A stretch of DNA of 64,000 nucleotides from Rhyzopertha dominica (lineage: Eukaryota > Arthropoda > Insecta > Coleoptera > Bostrichidae): the NCBI GenBank assembly GCA_025024175.1, contig QCXZ01000137.1, positions 17,174,001-17,238,000 of the forward strand, in the 5' to 3' direction. The notes under the pieces are model-generated. The model searched no databases. It worked only from the letters and a program-made list of their open reading frames with translations, and was not told the DNA's origin. The translations under genes were made by a program, and so were the position numbers. How positions within the stretch are numbered: the stretch's first letter is position 1; the number at the start of each line of letters is the position of its first letter. This document shows positions 1 through 12,077 of this stretch, piece after piece.

Positions 1-189
1 GATGGGTTGTATATTCGATACAATCGCAATATTAAAGTGGACATGTCTGATGCATTGCAGAAAAGGTTATGGCGTTAATGTGTTAACGCTCGCATATTAT
101 TGGCTCGACACTCAGATTAGGTTGGTTTACATTACACTGGACCAATCATGGAGGGCGATATTTGAAGACTTTTCAACAGATGTGTCATA

Positions 190-1264
190 GTAATGCAACT
201 CTCTTACCGTTATTAAAACCCTGTAATAAAATTTATCTTTCATCTCGAACAGCAGGCGGCCCCTCACAAGTAACCCAAATAACCGGATTACCATAAATTT
301 AGGTCCGATTTTCGGAAGATGGTTAAGCAGGATCAGATTATTTAAAGTTCACTACCGGTCAAACCAAAACTAGCATTCAGTCTTAGTATTTCTGTGCGCG
401 AGGCAAGAGAAGCGAAAAATGTTCCGTCCTTGGGAAAAAGCTGCTCCAAGTACCGTTCAGAATGAAGTTAATGACGCTGACATGGAAGTGCAAATTGAAG
501 AAAACAAGAGGAATCGTTGTTACCTTACCCAAGATGCCAAAGAAATCATAAAAAATGTATACAATTTTTTGATAAAAAAAAGAGTGCAGTGCTTCGTCAA
601 AAGTGACAAGTGAAATGGTTGGTGTCCCCTACACGACTGTGAGAGATATTATTGAAAATAAAAGGCAATTCAAGAAAATCACGCAATTCGGAGAAATTTC
701 TAAATATATCAAAATAGCTTAGGATAAAATTAAAAAAAGTGATTTACCAAATGTATAAGAAAAATAAAGTTCTAACTACAGCAAGCCTGAAATTAAAACT
801 GTTGGAATTAGGATATGACATAAGAAAATACTTGAGGAGCATCGGTTTTAATTATAGTACCTTAAACCAACAACCAACGTTTGTCCATAATGGAATCAAC
901 CCGACTAAAAAGAATGAGATGAAACGAAATCAGAAGGTACCGCCAAGAAAATCGTAATATCGTATATTTGGATGAAACGTGGTACGACACCCACGACTTG
1001 ATAAAAAAGGTCATTTTGAGACGTAAATAAAAACAATCGATGTAAAACCTGTTATTAACCGAATGATCAAAAACTACTGAGAATAATATACGCTACACAA
1101 ACAAAAAACGAGTTTTAAAACGGCTTAAAGCCGGCACTGGACATTCGCAAAATCGCAAAGAGAGGGTTTGATTTATAAGGGGTCGCGTGCCGTTCCAACT
1201 GTGCCTGTAAATGAAAGGTAAATAGTATTGCAGGGTTGTAAAAACGGTAAGAGAGTTGCATTAC
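190..1264. mobile_element. TIR DNA transposon (IS630/Tc1-mariner type), degenerate
   Basis: The ends at 190-245 and 1211-1264 are inverted copies of each other over more than 50 bp, starting GTAATGCAACTCTCTTACCG on the left. Both ends are flanked by TA (188-189 and 1265-1266), the target duplication expected for Tc1/mariner/IS630 elements. The interior holds a broken transposase relic. At about 1.08 kb with multiple stops it cannot be autonomous. Confidence 0.8.
419..1050 (+). pseudogene. Broken DDE transposase of the 190-1264 element
   Basis: This is the remnant of the transposase reading frame inside the TIR element. An open stretch at 419-613 and a following frame carry a helix-turn-helix-like region (motif GVPYTTVRDII after a frameshift near 605). 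A second open stretch covers 739-957. Just after it, a third frame reads YLDETWYDTHD near 958-1000, the first catalytic Asp motif of IS630/Tc1 DDE transposases. The second Asp and the Glu motifs are missing, so the 3' half appears deleted. Frameshifts and stops at about 605, 720 and 957 show it is dead. Family assignment rests on motif recognition only. Confidence 0.6.
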
Positions 1265-3048
1265 TATAATATATATTTTCCTAAGAGTTATATTTATAAC
1301 ATTGCTCCTAAATTGTACCTGACGATAGGAACGAGTGTTTTATTCATTTCAAAGCTGCTTTTTTCTCATTTATTTTTACCAGTTTAGCATTTAGTTAATT
1401 GAACTATACCGTATCCATTAAAGTGATGAAATGCCTGCTTTGAATGTTTCCACAGCAAGTTTCCTGCGCTCATATATACTTATAACTCTCATCTTCTATA
1501 TTCGTGCCCTGCTTCCAACGTATAAAAGTTTTAACGATGCATAAACATCTGGCAACGCCGCTGACATATCCTTCTCGTACCCTCGAGGGATTTTCTCATC
1601 TTCCGAAAAATGTCACATCTTACGCGCTGTATAACATACTATTATGCGTACCAACAGCTTCATGCATGTTTCTACTGAATTTTTTATGATCGGCGAACGA
1701 CCCTTCTCCGTAGCCCATCTCGCATATGAAATTTTCCTTAAACGTTGACGTGACCTCTGGTGTCACTTCAAATCCCTCTCCCAGTAGTTAAACCGACGTT
1801 AAGTCCCGAAAATACGGAATGAGCTAATGCTGCGGAGACAAGCACAAAATCAATGTTTCCGATGTTTATCTGCCTTCTCATCCTGACAGATGAATCTGGA
1901 AGGCCGCATTGTTTCGGTAACCGGCTCGGCTTTCAGTTAATTCCTATTTTCAGTGGGACAAAGGGGTTGTCCGCGGTTAACCACCTTTTACCTTAACATG
2001 GGTAGATGAGAGTAAGTACTGGATTTTGCGTGTGTAGCTCAGAAATAAATTTTAGAGGACAAAAAACCTTGTCTATCGCAGAAAAACAATGTCCAATCTA
2101 CACAATACCAACAGAACGGCACTTTTAAAAATTTGCAGTAGGTATCAATTGTTTCACATTTATTTGAACAACTAATATAATTGCCAGATAAAGGGTGCGC
2201 CACTTAAAATCCCGACATATGTTTATTTATGAAAACCTTGATTGTTTTAACTATAGTAGCTTCGATTGGCAAAAAGTTTTAAAAATCATTTCTAAATCGT
2301 TATCCAGGACTTTTTTTATTTATAAGAGGGTAAGTTGTTGAAGGTGCAGAGGTATATCGAAATCGTAACTTTTTCTTAAATAAAACCGTTTGTTTAAATA
2401 CTAAGGCTCCGACTAAATTGTTGATTCGCTGTAGTAACGCAGAAAATTTTGCTAGTACAGTACAGGATACGGCATTTAAATCCGAACAAATTTAAATTTA
2501 AATTTCCCGCCACAAGTTCTGCTATAGGTACTGTCACTGTCACTGTCACGAAAAAAGTTTATGTGCGTGTTCTGGCGAATGTAGTGAAACCGTGATTGGC
2601 GATATGTATCTCAATAGGATGGTGCACTGGTACACACGAGTCATTTGGTCAAAAACTAGTTACCGAATAATGTGGACATTTTCTGGTCTAAAAGTTTTGG
2701 CCCCTAATAGCCTCCCACTAAAGAATTTTCTGCATCAGAAACATACCAGAAACAGACAATATAATGTTGTAAAATTTCGTGTTTTACTTCAGAAATGTTT
2801 CCTGAACATTTATGTTTGTGAAGATGTCCTACCTTAAGAATATTACGCTGAAATGTTATGAAAAGAACCTTATGAAACATTTAAAAAATACATTTATGAA
2901 ATGATTATAAATATATGTTTTTTTTAAATGTTTAAACAATATGTTTGAAACTATTTCGAAATTTCTTAATAATAATTGCTTCTAAATAAATATATAATTT
3001 ATCTTTTTAAGAAAATAAAAGTTTTTGCACAAGTACATATACAAAAAT
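1265..3048. other. No gene recognised
   Basis: AT-rich sequence with no convincing coding exon on either strand. The stretch 1500-2000 is somewhat richer in GC and lower in simple repeats, and could be unique or conserved non-coding sequence. A short CACTGT-type triplication lies near 2530-2548. Confidence 0.4.
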
Positions 3049-3568
3049 TAAGGTGACCAACCGTCCAGATTTAGCCCGGACAGGTTTGAATTTTTGTTTA
3101 TGGGTCCGTATTCAATATGGAATCCGTATTTATCCGGATTTAAAATTTTTTTTTGTTTTTCCTTTTTTTATAGTTTTGACTAAAAATGTGCACATGATAT
3201 TTTGCTTTTTTATTGTTGCCAGCGGTCTTTGCATGCAGTCAGGCGTAGCTAACTTCATAGTTTTATCTGTTACATTAATGCAAGACATGGACATCTTATC
3301 TATTATCTAGACGGCTAATTGTTAATTATTGTAACGACCAGTAAGTCGCCATATCTGCGCGGTATGGCGAGATGTGCGGCAGGCCCTGTTGTTTGTTGTG
3401 ACTTTTCCATATTATAATTCTTACTACACATGCGTCTAGCCCTACCTGGCAGAGAATCATTTATCACAAAATTTTATTACATTAAATTTAGTCCTTTGTT
3501 GTCAACACCCAGTTGCGTAGCCGGCTTAACCTAATGTCTGGCCATCCCTTGGGAAGTTGGTCACCTTA
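3049..3568. mobile_element. Non-autonomous hAT element (MITE) with perfect 8-bp TSD
   Basis: The terminal inverted repeats are TAAGGTGACCAAC (3049-3061) and its exact reverse complement (3556-3568). They are flanked by identical 8-bp direct repeats ACAAAAAT at 3041-3048 and 3569-3576. An 8-bp target duplication is diagnostic of the hAT superfamily. There is no transposase inside. The perfect duplication suggests a fairly young insertion. Confidence 0.85.
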
Positions 3569-3576
3569 ACAAAAAT

Positions 3577-5793
3577 AATTTACATAATCTAACCCAGAAA
3601 TTATAAAAAGGGACAATATATACGTACATGTAGGAATAAATTCGTAATATGTGAAGTAGGTTAATAAAATAAGCAACCTCTAGAACATATACTTCTTTAA
3701 ATTTAACAGGTACACTATACTCGTTTTCTTCAATTTCTTCAAGGTGTTTTTCTAAAATTAAAACCAATATTGTGGTGCAGTTTTACTTACAAATTACTCA
3801 TTCCCCTTATACTGCTGCTGTTATATGTTATATCACAGTTACCTGACGAGACCACGTGGAAACCTCAATATGGCAATCTGCATCAGACACATCAGCAACT
3901 TTTTTTCGCGCAGCAATTTGTAATATTTCTGCCAACCAGATACAGGGCTGTGTACAAAATTTTCTGCAAAATTTCATGAAATACCATACAGAAAGCTTAA
4001 AATTATTGATCAAAAAAAGCTAAAGCTAGTGAGTCACGTTAGATGTACGTGATTGGAGGTCAAAACCACGTCGTGAGGTGGCCTGAGGTGAAAATTTGTT
4101 CTACAAATCTGAAGTTTAATCATACAGTTGGCAGCCGTGAATGTCTGTAAAGTAAATGAAACTAGTACGGTAAAGTGCTGTATTATCACGTCCTCTAAAT
4201 AGTGCTAAAAATGAAGTCGTTGTAGTCCAGTTCAACAAAAATGCATTAATGTACAGAATTACCCTTTAAAATAACAAAGTTGGTATGCATTTTCGGTACA
4301 ATCTGATGTCCGCCATATTTATAAATAATTTTAAAATACGCAGCGAAGTAATCTGGATAAGTTGGGTGTAGAATTTTTCTTAGTATTTTAATCAGTACAG
4401 GAGGCACAGAAGAATCTCACCGAAGCAACAGTAATACGACTTGAATGAATATGTCTTCCGTTTTTTGTGTTTTGTTTTATTACCAGTGACAAAACAGAAA
4501 CGGAATATAAAGTAATAGTTTGCGATATAAGAGCTCTCCAGTATCCAGGTCAAATATAAATTCAGGCATCCCGATGATTGGATTGTCCTCCGTCAAAAGC
4601 GCCCAAATAAACCTCGTAGACCTTCGACTTCACTTTATAATGAGCCAGGAAAGCCGACAGAAGCAAAACCTGCTAAAACTGCCATCGTTGTTTCCAGCAA
4701 AGTACCGTTTTTTATGATTCCCTCCACTGTAAATACATAATATTTTCTGCAGAATTTATTAATCGTTATCATAAATTAAAATAATTAGTAAATTTTTTTT
4801 ACTATTCCAAATTTTGTATTTTACCCACAGCATATTTTAACTCCCCAGAGAAGTTATTTATTTTACTTATTCACCTCCCTTAGAGCGCAACATTTGAAAT
4901 AATTGGACTAAATAAGGATCAGCGCTGTGCAAAATTGTAACTCATAACCTTCCGCACTAAAATTCTGAGCCCGAAACGGGCCAGTGAAATAACAATTTAA
5001 AAGATTTAAAGCCGCCTGATTTGGGTATTACCCGGCGCTCGGGAGTAATGAATTTTTCGCGCGGAATAAGTAGGTTAGAGGTTTTTGCCAGAGATGCAGG
5101 AAATAAATTGGGGCAAAGAGAAATTGGCGGACGGCGTATCCAGGAACGTCAGGTTCGCCGGAAACCTATTGACACAACTTCTTCAAAGCGCAAACCGGGA
5201 AATCATCGGAAGCAGAAACAATTTCGCGAGAGGGATTATTGCTGACAATCGATCGGGAGGGTCACGATAACGAACAAACAGAGAGTGCTATTTTCATTTA
5301 CTGGCAACCAGTACCGATATCCAAACAAAGAAATATCTAGTTGTGGATTTTCTAAGTATATAACAAATTGCCACACTGGTTTTATTGATGACACTTACAA
5401 GCACATGATTAAATAACTGGCCATTATAGCCAGATTAATTAACAAATACCTCAGAATTTAATTAAATTTAGTATTTATCACAGGCAAACTACAGAAATCA
5501 ATGACAATGAAGAATTAGCGCAACAGTGATTATAACATAAATAAAAGCAATGTAATTAGTAGCAACATTGCTATTAAACAGATGGAATCGCTGTGGCTGG
5601 TTCACACTTCACAAAACTAACGACGAATCAATTCAACTCTATTGACTAATATCTTAATACTAATCTGAAATTAGTCACTCTCTGGAAGCCACCTCAAATC
5701 CAATTGCTTTAGTACAATCCTTATTATCAGATAGTTGTACCACTGGCTTTTCGCGTTAGGAGGAATATCACTCAGAGGACTAGCGTTTGAACA
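3577..5793. other. Intergenic, no gene; GC-richer block 4980-5280
   Basis: No supported gene. An open stretch near 4560-4720 (+) faintly recalls the middle of a mariner transposase but is too degraded to call. The block 4980-5280 is clearly richer in GC/CpG than its AT-rich surroundings and is not repeat-like, which makes it a candidate regulatory or conserved non-coding island. Its overlapping open frames in two phases look non-coding. Confidence 0.35.
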
Positions 5794-6010
5794 CTAGTTG
5801 TGTAATTCAAACTGACCTTTACCAAACAAATGAGTTAGCTCATTTTTCAATGTCTGTCCAGAAGCAATAACATTTGCACCAGTGAGGATGTAGTTTACAT
5901 TCGCATTCTTTTGTGTGGCCTTAGAAGCCAAAAGAAATTTGTTCACCTTCGGTCTTCGACCAGCTGACAAAATGTGCGTAGCTAATGCTAGAAAGCTAGT
6001 AGGCGCTGTC
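5794..6010 (-). CDS. Candidate terminal exon of unknown gene (possibly the lipase-like gene)
   Basis: On the minus strand a good acceptor (pyrimidine tract ending TTACAG) at 6012-6011 precedes 71 codons and a stop at 5794-5796. The peptide begins TAPTSFLALATHILSAG and ends GKGQFELHN. It has no domain that I recognise. It lies downstream of the lipase-like exons on the same strand. The start of the peptide loosely recalls the C-terminal S-x-RA...F region of insect lipases. However, the acceptor phase (one base completes the codon) does not fit the donor at 13577, which needs two, so an unseen intermediate exon would be required. It could equally be a chance open frame or another gene's last exon. 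Confidence 0.3.
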
Positions 6011-7004
6011 CTGTAAGTGACGGTGGACAATTGAATACAGTTGATTTCATCGTCTGGAGAACTCTCCGCTGGAGAAGCTAAAATCGGAGTTTATTTTGAC
6101 TTCATGTGAATATTTTTGTCAGCAGTAAGTATATGCGGAAAATGCCTTAATCTCAACAGCAGGTTAAATAGTTAAGGGTGAACTACAACACCTATGTACG
6201 CGTCATTAAAAGAAAATGCCGTTGATGATGAAGCAGATGCGTTAAAACAAAACTCTCAATTTTATTACTGCACGATGCGGCGTGTAAAACTGTAGTATTA
6301 ACAAGCTTTCGGAGGTTCTTTCGTCTAGAGCTGGTATTTTCCCATGTAACTGATTGATTCAAATTTATACTTAGTTGCGACGTAAAATTATACAAGCCTT
6401 TTTGAAGTGCCCATAGCATCTCCAAATACCCATCCGAACTAGGTATCCATTAGCATAGGTTTTTCAAGTTCAAGCTCAATTTTGCCTTTACCGAAACAAA
6501 CGTTACAAACTCGGGTCCTAACAGAACATCAATCTTTGACGAAACGTTGAATCGACCAATCTGATGAATGATGACGAACATAAATAGTTTTTATCAATTT
6601 GGCCAACACCCACGTTTAGAACTGTAATAGTGTAATTTTTAAACCGATTATATTTCATCTACTGTAGTTCTTGTCTGTCCTTATCCTTCTAGAATACAAG
6701 TGCGTGCATGTCGCCTTCATTTCAACCTATTGACTTAATCTCGCGATACTAAACTCTTCTCGCTTGCATTGTCAAGTACTACATTATTCTAGTGGACAGT
6801 ATTATTATTTGCTTTGATGTTTACAATAGCCACGGACAGTTACACTATTTTCCTATTACTTGACGATCTATTTACGCTACACGTAGAAAGCGTATAAAAA
6901 ACTTTATTAAAAATTGAAAACCGATCCATGCTCTCAAAGTGGAATAATAATTAATGAATTCTTCTCTAAGATAATAATTCTTCAAGTGTAATCCACTCAA
7001 TTCT

Positions 7005-7052
7005 TTTATTGTAAAGCGTTTTCGACTAACAGGTAGTCATCGTCAGTAAAAC
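7005..7052 (-). ncRNA. Degenerate hammerhead ribozyme-like motif (PLE 3' end)
   Basis: On the minus strand, CTGACGA (7046-7040) is followed by a GACT...AGTC hairpin, then GAAA (7023-7020) and ACGCTTTAC. The order box 1 - stem II - box 2 - short stem III is that of a hammerhead. It is close to the better-paired copy at 12.04 kb. Stem I pairs poorly here, so activity is unlikely. Penelope-like elements are known to carry short-stem-III hammerheads. Confidence 0.35.
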
Positions 7053-7169
7053 AAAAGTCAAAACATAGAAAAAAGAAACTTTTATAAATCGATTAACAAA
7101 GTCAAAAAATTTAGAAACAAGCAAACTTGACTACAAACCAAAAGTAACCTACATGCCAGCAACACAAAC

Positions 7170-7400
7170 GTAATATTAATTCAGATCAAATAAAGAGTTT
7201 AAAACAGGACAACTGAAATTACAAGAATCATTTAAAATAGTAACATTTTGTTCGCTAACAGTTTTATAGATTTCTAAAATTTCCAAAAAATTTAATTTTG
7301 AAGATGTATTGCACAAATGTAATGAATTTAAATTGTCTAGCGCGGCAGTGTGTTTATTTAACAATAAATGGTTAGCTAACGAAGAATTTATTGTTACAAT
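7170..7400 (-). pseudogene. Penelope-like element relic (tail of GIY-YIG region)
   Basis: The minus-strand open stretch 7364-7176 contains ALDNLNSLHLCNTSS and, further on, EILEIYKT and VTILNDS. These match the equivalent stretch after the GIY-YIG domain in the + strand relic at 11.64-11.98 kb (NLKSLHFCN, EIYKILNDHN, TILNDF). The shared pattern shows both are copies of the same retroelement family. Upstream RT and the GIY-YIG core itself are not recognisable here. A hammerhead-like motif follows about 125 bp downstream on the same strand. Confidence 0.5.
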
Positions 7401-7599
7401 ATCTGTATTCTTATACGAGCATTTTCAACAGAATGGCTGGAGCCTTAATACCGTCAGGATTTTCTTGAGCTATTTATTAGATTCAACAAGAGAGTATAAT
7501 GTTTTTAGACGAACGTTTTACACCACGAAGGATACTTTGGATAACTTGAAATTGAGTGTCCAGTACAGAAATATAATTAAAACTTAAATCATGAATAAT

Positions 7600-10500
7600 T
7601 ATATATGAATTAAACCTCATTTAGTGAAACATAAATAAAAAAAGATAGGCATAAGCAGTTATACCAAGGGACAATATAACATTTAAAAAAATATTATACA
7701 TAAACATGGTGAATACACTTTTCTAAAATCGGTATTTTTATTTTGTAAAAAAAGAATATGTTTATAGATAAGTATCACAAAACTTAATATAACACTAACA
7801 GAACACTGAATTGCCAACTGTAGTGTTACGTAGATGATTTTGCATCGGCATTATTACTGAAAGAAGCTCTCCAACAGACTTCGGCCTAAAGCTGTTTTGA
7901 AAACATCAATTTAAAGGAATTAGGACACTATGAAGCTTGGACAGTTATATGTTAGCCTAAACTGTTATCCTCAACACTGCACAAAACTTCTGACACTTTT
8001 GAAATTAGCGTTTATGCATAATAATTCTATTAGTATAATGAAACAAAACACATGAATCTTGTCTTGAAAGCATTAAATTCAGTTATTTAAACATGCTTTA
8101 TGGTCAGTGCAATCTGATATTTGTCAAAAATACTAACATATTCGAACTTCGTTCATAACGCAAGTTGCATTTTTATTTAAAAAAATTATTAACATCCTGG
8201 AGCGTACTTGTAGCATTATTTTCAATTTTAAGCATTTTTAATGGAATTAAATTTGCAGGCTAGCTTAATAACACTTAACCTTAAACCTGGAACGCCTTTA
8301 GTGTTTAAAACTTTATTTTTAATAACAATTGACCTTCGATAACTTGTTATAACAGCGCCACACTTCGTTTTACAATTTTATGGTCCTCGTTTTCCGTTTA
8401 TCTAAGAACTTTGAGGTACTAGACCTAAACTGCACTGGCGAAACAGATCTGTTTGTAGTTGGTTGTTTTTTTTTTAATTTATAGCAAGTTTGTTAGTAGA
8501 TTACAAATTTTAAGTACGTTATGTAAGTGACCTACATTCTTATACATAATATATTAATTGTGAAGTGGTTATAGGTATTCTTTGGAATTAATACAAAATG
8601 CATACTGAACAAACATTAGCTTGCAATGTATATACAAACACTAGAATGAAATTGAATTTGACGCTTCCTTTATGAATAACCAACACCAAATAATGCAAAC
8701 ATTTATTAAACAGATACATATTCACGAATTCCATACAGTTTGAGCCTTACTTATATGTCTGTACACTATGGTGGCAATATCAATCTAACTAATTAAAATC
8801 CAGTTATATATGGTAGATAGCTGTTTTGCTCTAAATGCAATTTCACAAATAAGTAGACCCAAGTTCACAAAATTATCATAGCTTTTATCGTTGTATTTGT
8901 ATTTTTGCTTGTGTTAGCACACATTTTTCATTTCTGTAAGCGGAGACATCTTTTACATTTAGTCTGAAACAGAAACTGATAAATATAACTTTCGTTGATT
9001 AAGGTCTAAATGATATAGGAAAAATCCTTATCACACTAATTTAAAAAAAAATAAAATAAAAATCGTTTCAACTAAAGATTCGTCATTATTATTCCAAGTT
9101 AATGTGGTTAGTGCTTTTATATATTATTTATATTTCAATTAAACCACACTCAGGGCGCTCTTTATTTACTAGTCAATTACTTGAAAATTTGGCACAACCA
9201 GGAGTAAAAGCACTACTCATAACCAATAACCACTTTACGGATTATCGAGGCTTGGCTGGAAACCAAGTTCTTTACCCGTCACTAAAAGCCCTTTTCGTTA
9301 ACATTTTTGGATGACTTTCCTTAATGACAAGAATACGTGTTAAGTAATCGTACATAAAAACGAAAACCTGCAAAATAGCTAACGATTAAAAGGATGCTTT
9401 TGAGTGTATAAACCAATAATAAAACACAAATCTAGTTCGTTCAAGTTTTATTTCCCAGCCAGATCTTGCGAACGAGCAAAATAACTTCCATGTGCGCTTC
9501 TCGGGACGTTCTCTCCGAACGTCGTCGTCTCGCCCGCGTCGCATTTGTGCGAAATGAAATCCTCGACAGAAAAACACTTTACTGCTTTCATTTTTGTCGT
9601 TTCAATGGAGTCGGAAAAGTACCCAACTGTTCGGGGACTTACACAGGACCCGTGCGGTTCGGTACCTGAAAGGAATTCATGTTAGCTTTACGACAATTTG
9701 TGGCTGATTGAGTCTTCGTCAATTTCTTGTCATCTTCCCCCTCGCCCCAAGGGATATAAATAATCGGGCGCTTTAGTTCTATACACGGATGAAAGGGCCC
9801 CAAAAATATTTTATAGGTTTGCTACAAATAGATATACTCCGGTATATTTTATAGATTGCAAAAGCAAAAGTGTCTATACCATGTTCCGTTTATGTTTTCT
9901 GTTTTACATGGTGGATTAGGGACAAAATAGTATCACAGAGTATATTAATAAATTAAACTGAAACATTAAATCAAAAGCATTTCAGCTCCGGACATAGCAA
10001 ATTAACATCTCATTGATCTTCAACGCGGGTATAGAATTTTATATCGTTGGTGTAAGGTTGTTTTTCGTACTCTAAGGGTTTTCAAAGTCCTTATATACCA
10101 GTTTATATTTTAGTGTAGTTTATGTACCTTGACAAAAATACACTCGTTTTAGACGGCAGGATGAAATTTATCTTAATTAGCCAAGGCAGCAATGAAAATT
10201 ACGCCCGATGCGTAACAGAACATTTTCGTTCGCTGGGCATTTCTTAAAACGGTCGGGTATGTCTTCTCGTATATATACTAAATTTTCGGATATAAATTCA
10301 CACTAACCTAACGAACTGATAACCTATATATGCTAAAATGCTTCTAATAAACAGAATAACAAAGTATTTTCTTTACCACACTGGTTCGCCGCAGAGATGT
10401 CTCCTACTTACTACAAAACGTTTTTTCTTAATTTTTTCCCAATAACTTGAAAAGTATTAACCTAACAAAAAAAATTACAAGAGTGTTTTCCAATCAGAAA

Positions 10501-11350
10501 TTTGATTTCCTATATAATACCAAAATTTAAAAAAATCGTACAAACAGGGACCAAAATAAGTTTTTTTGGAAATATTTCGAAAATGTCAAAATTTTGGACA
10601 AATTTTCTAAGACACTTTTTGTGAGAAATTTTATTTCCTATTTGATGGTATTTTCATTTTTTGAATATATTAAATATATTCGGAGATATTTAGGAAAAAT
10701 TGTTTTTTTAAGTGACGCTTTTTTGCTAATATCTTCTAAATAATTTGCGGCACCGAAAATTTATAAGGGCGAATAATACTCGCAGTTATACTATTAATCA
10801 CATACTAAAACGAAAAAAAAATAAAAATTTGCAAAAATGGTAGTTATTCCCCAATTTCGCCCCCTTCTCGATACCCTACTTACCCCAAAAACAATAGGTC
10901 GCTTTGGGTAGTTGAGATCTATACGTTTGCCAAATTTTAAGTTCATATATTCAGTCTTTCGAAAGTTATCGTGTCCACAAACAAAACCACAGACACACAG
11001 ACAAGACATTTTTTTGCTCAAATTTTGGTTTTTTACGTATTTCGACCATTATAAAGCGAATGAGCAAATAAAAATTTTTGAAAAATTTTTTCGCGATACA
11101 ATACTTCCCATCCGTTGGATTGGTTGAGATGGTTTCAGCGACTAGAATTTAGTCAAAAAGATATTGAGAAATACCATATTTACTAAATCATCTTTAAACC
11201 ATTACATAACAAATTCTAGCAAATAAACAAAATTAATTATGGGTATTTAATAAAATATCACCGAATGACAACTGGTGTTGGTACACAGTGCTGAACCCTT
11301 TTAAAGAACAGATAATTTTATTCTTATAGCAAATTAGCAAATAAATATTT
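7600..11350. other. AT-rich non-coding, with a CpG-rich island and repeat-like block
   Basis: No exon recognised. A CpG-rich island at about 9450-9780 stands out from the AT-rich surroundings and may be regulatory or a distant 5' exon/UTR; its open frames on both strands show no known domain. At 10440-10700 two diverged direct copies of roughly 130 bp (each with a segment like ATTTCCTAT followed by a run such as TTTAAAA) suggest a decayed repeat. The block 10800-11020 (ending CACAGACACACAGACAAGAC) resembles the tail of a dispersed arthropod repeat. Confidence 0.35.
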
Positions 11351-11479
11351 ATATTTGTCATTCTTGGCTGCCCTGATTTATTTTACTTTATTTAGCATCA
11401 AAGGTTTGGTTTTATATTCTGCATCATATCCAGGTTATTTTAGGTTACGGGAAATACGGGCGTTTATAACTATTTATAA

Positions 11480-11990
11480 CACCATCACATGTGATAAAAA
11501 AGTTAAAATTTGGTACCCCCTTAGGTTTATTAGTCAAGTCTCGATTTACCTATCCAAATTATTTGTGTCTAATGACATAAATATTGCTTTTTCTATTTCC
11601 GTTTTGTCCATAATAAAGATAAAATTTCAGTTTTAAATCATTCAAGCGTATATAGTTTTACATGTAACGACTGTAACTCTTTTTATATTGGACATACGGG
11701 AAGATCCTTTTTTATTAGGGGAAATGAAAATTTAAAACAATTTAATAAGTATAAAAATACAGACATTGTAACTACAAATTCTTCATTAGCGAATCATTTA
11801 TTATCATTTAAACATACTTCCACTTAATTTAATTAATTTAAAAAGTTTACATTTTTGTAATAAAAAAAATAAAAATTTTTAGAGATATACAAAATTTTAA
11901 ATGACCATAATTGGACAATATTAAACGATTTTTACGTTGCTGGTTTGAAAGTAGTTTTTGATTTTTAGTCAAGATTGCTTGTTGAGATTT
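11480..11990 (+). pseudogene. Penelope-like element relic: RT C-terminus and GIY-YIG endonuclease
   Basis: The end of the open stretch 11355-11636 resembles the linker after the reverse transcriptase (NDINIAFSI). After a frameshift the sequence reads FTCNDCNSFYIGHTGRSF (about 11655-11710), the GIY-YIG endonuclease signature in its F-YIG form. SSLANHLLSFKHT, NLKSLHFCN and EIYKILNDHN follow. RT plus GIY-YIG is the layout of Penelope-like retroelements. Several stops and frameshifts make it a pseudogene. A hammerhead-like motif lies just downstream at 12.04 kb. Confidence 0.65.
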
Positions 11991-12035
11991 TAAATTTTGA
12001 CAATGTCATAATTTTTCTGCCTGTAATTTATAAAT

Positions 12036-12077
12036 ATGGTACTGACGATGGCATATTAGCCGAAAGCGCTTTATCAA
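12036..12077 (+). ncRNA. Hammerhead ribozyme-like motif at PLE 3' end
   Basis: Box 1 is CTGACGA (12042-12048). Stem II is GGC (12050-12052) with GCC (12059-12061), plus an extra T at 12049. Box 2 is GAAA (12062-12065). A very short stem III (A65-T70, G66-C69, two-base loop) leads to a cleavage-site base T at 12071. Stem I pairs 12037-12041 with 12072-12076 (TGGTA/TATCA, one G-T wobble). All expected elements are present in order, so this is a plausible type I hammerhead. The bulged T and minimal stem III make activity uncertain. Confidence 0.5.

Noticed and set aside
4520..4717. Mariner-like reading EPGKPTEAKPAKTA near 4650
   Set aside because: Similarity too weak and lacking catalytic motifs.
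6192..6425. 77-codon minus-strand open frame
   Set aside because: No acceptor or donor logic, no domain, composition like background; probably chance or unrecognised repeat debris.
9386..9669. Open frames in both strands of the CpG-rich island as a first exon of the macroglobulin-like gene
   Set aside because: No signal peptide or MG1 similarity, and no in-phase donor could be justified.
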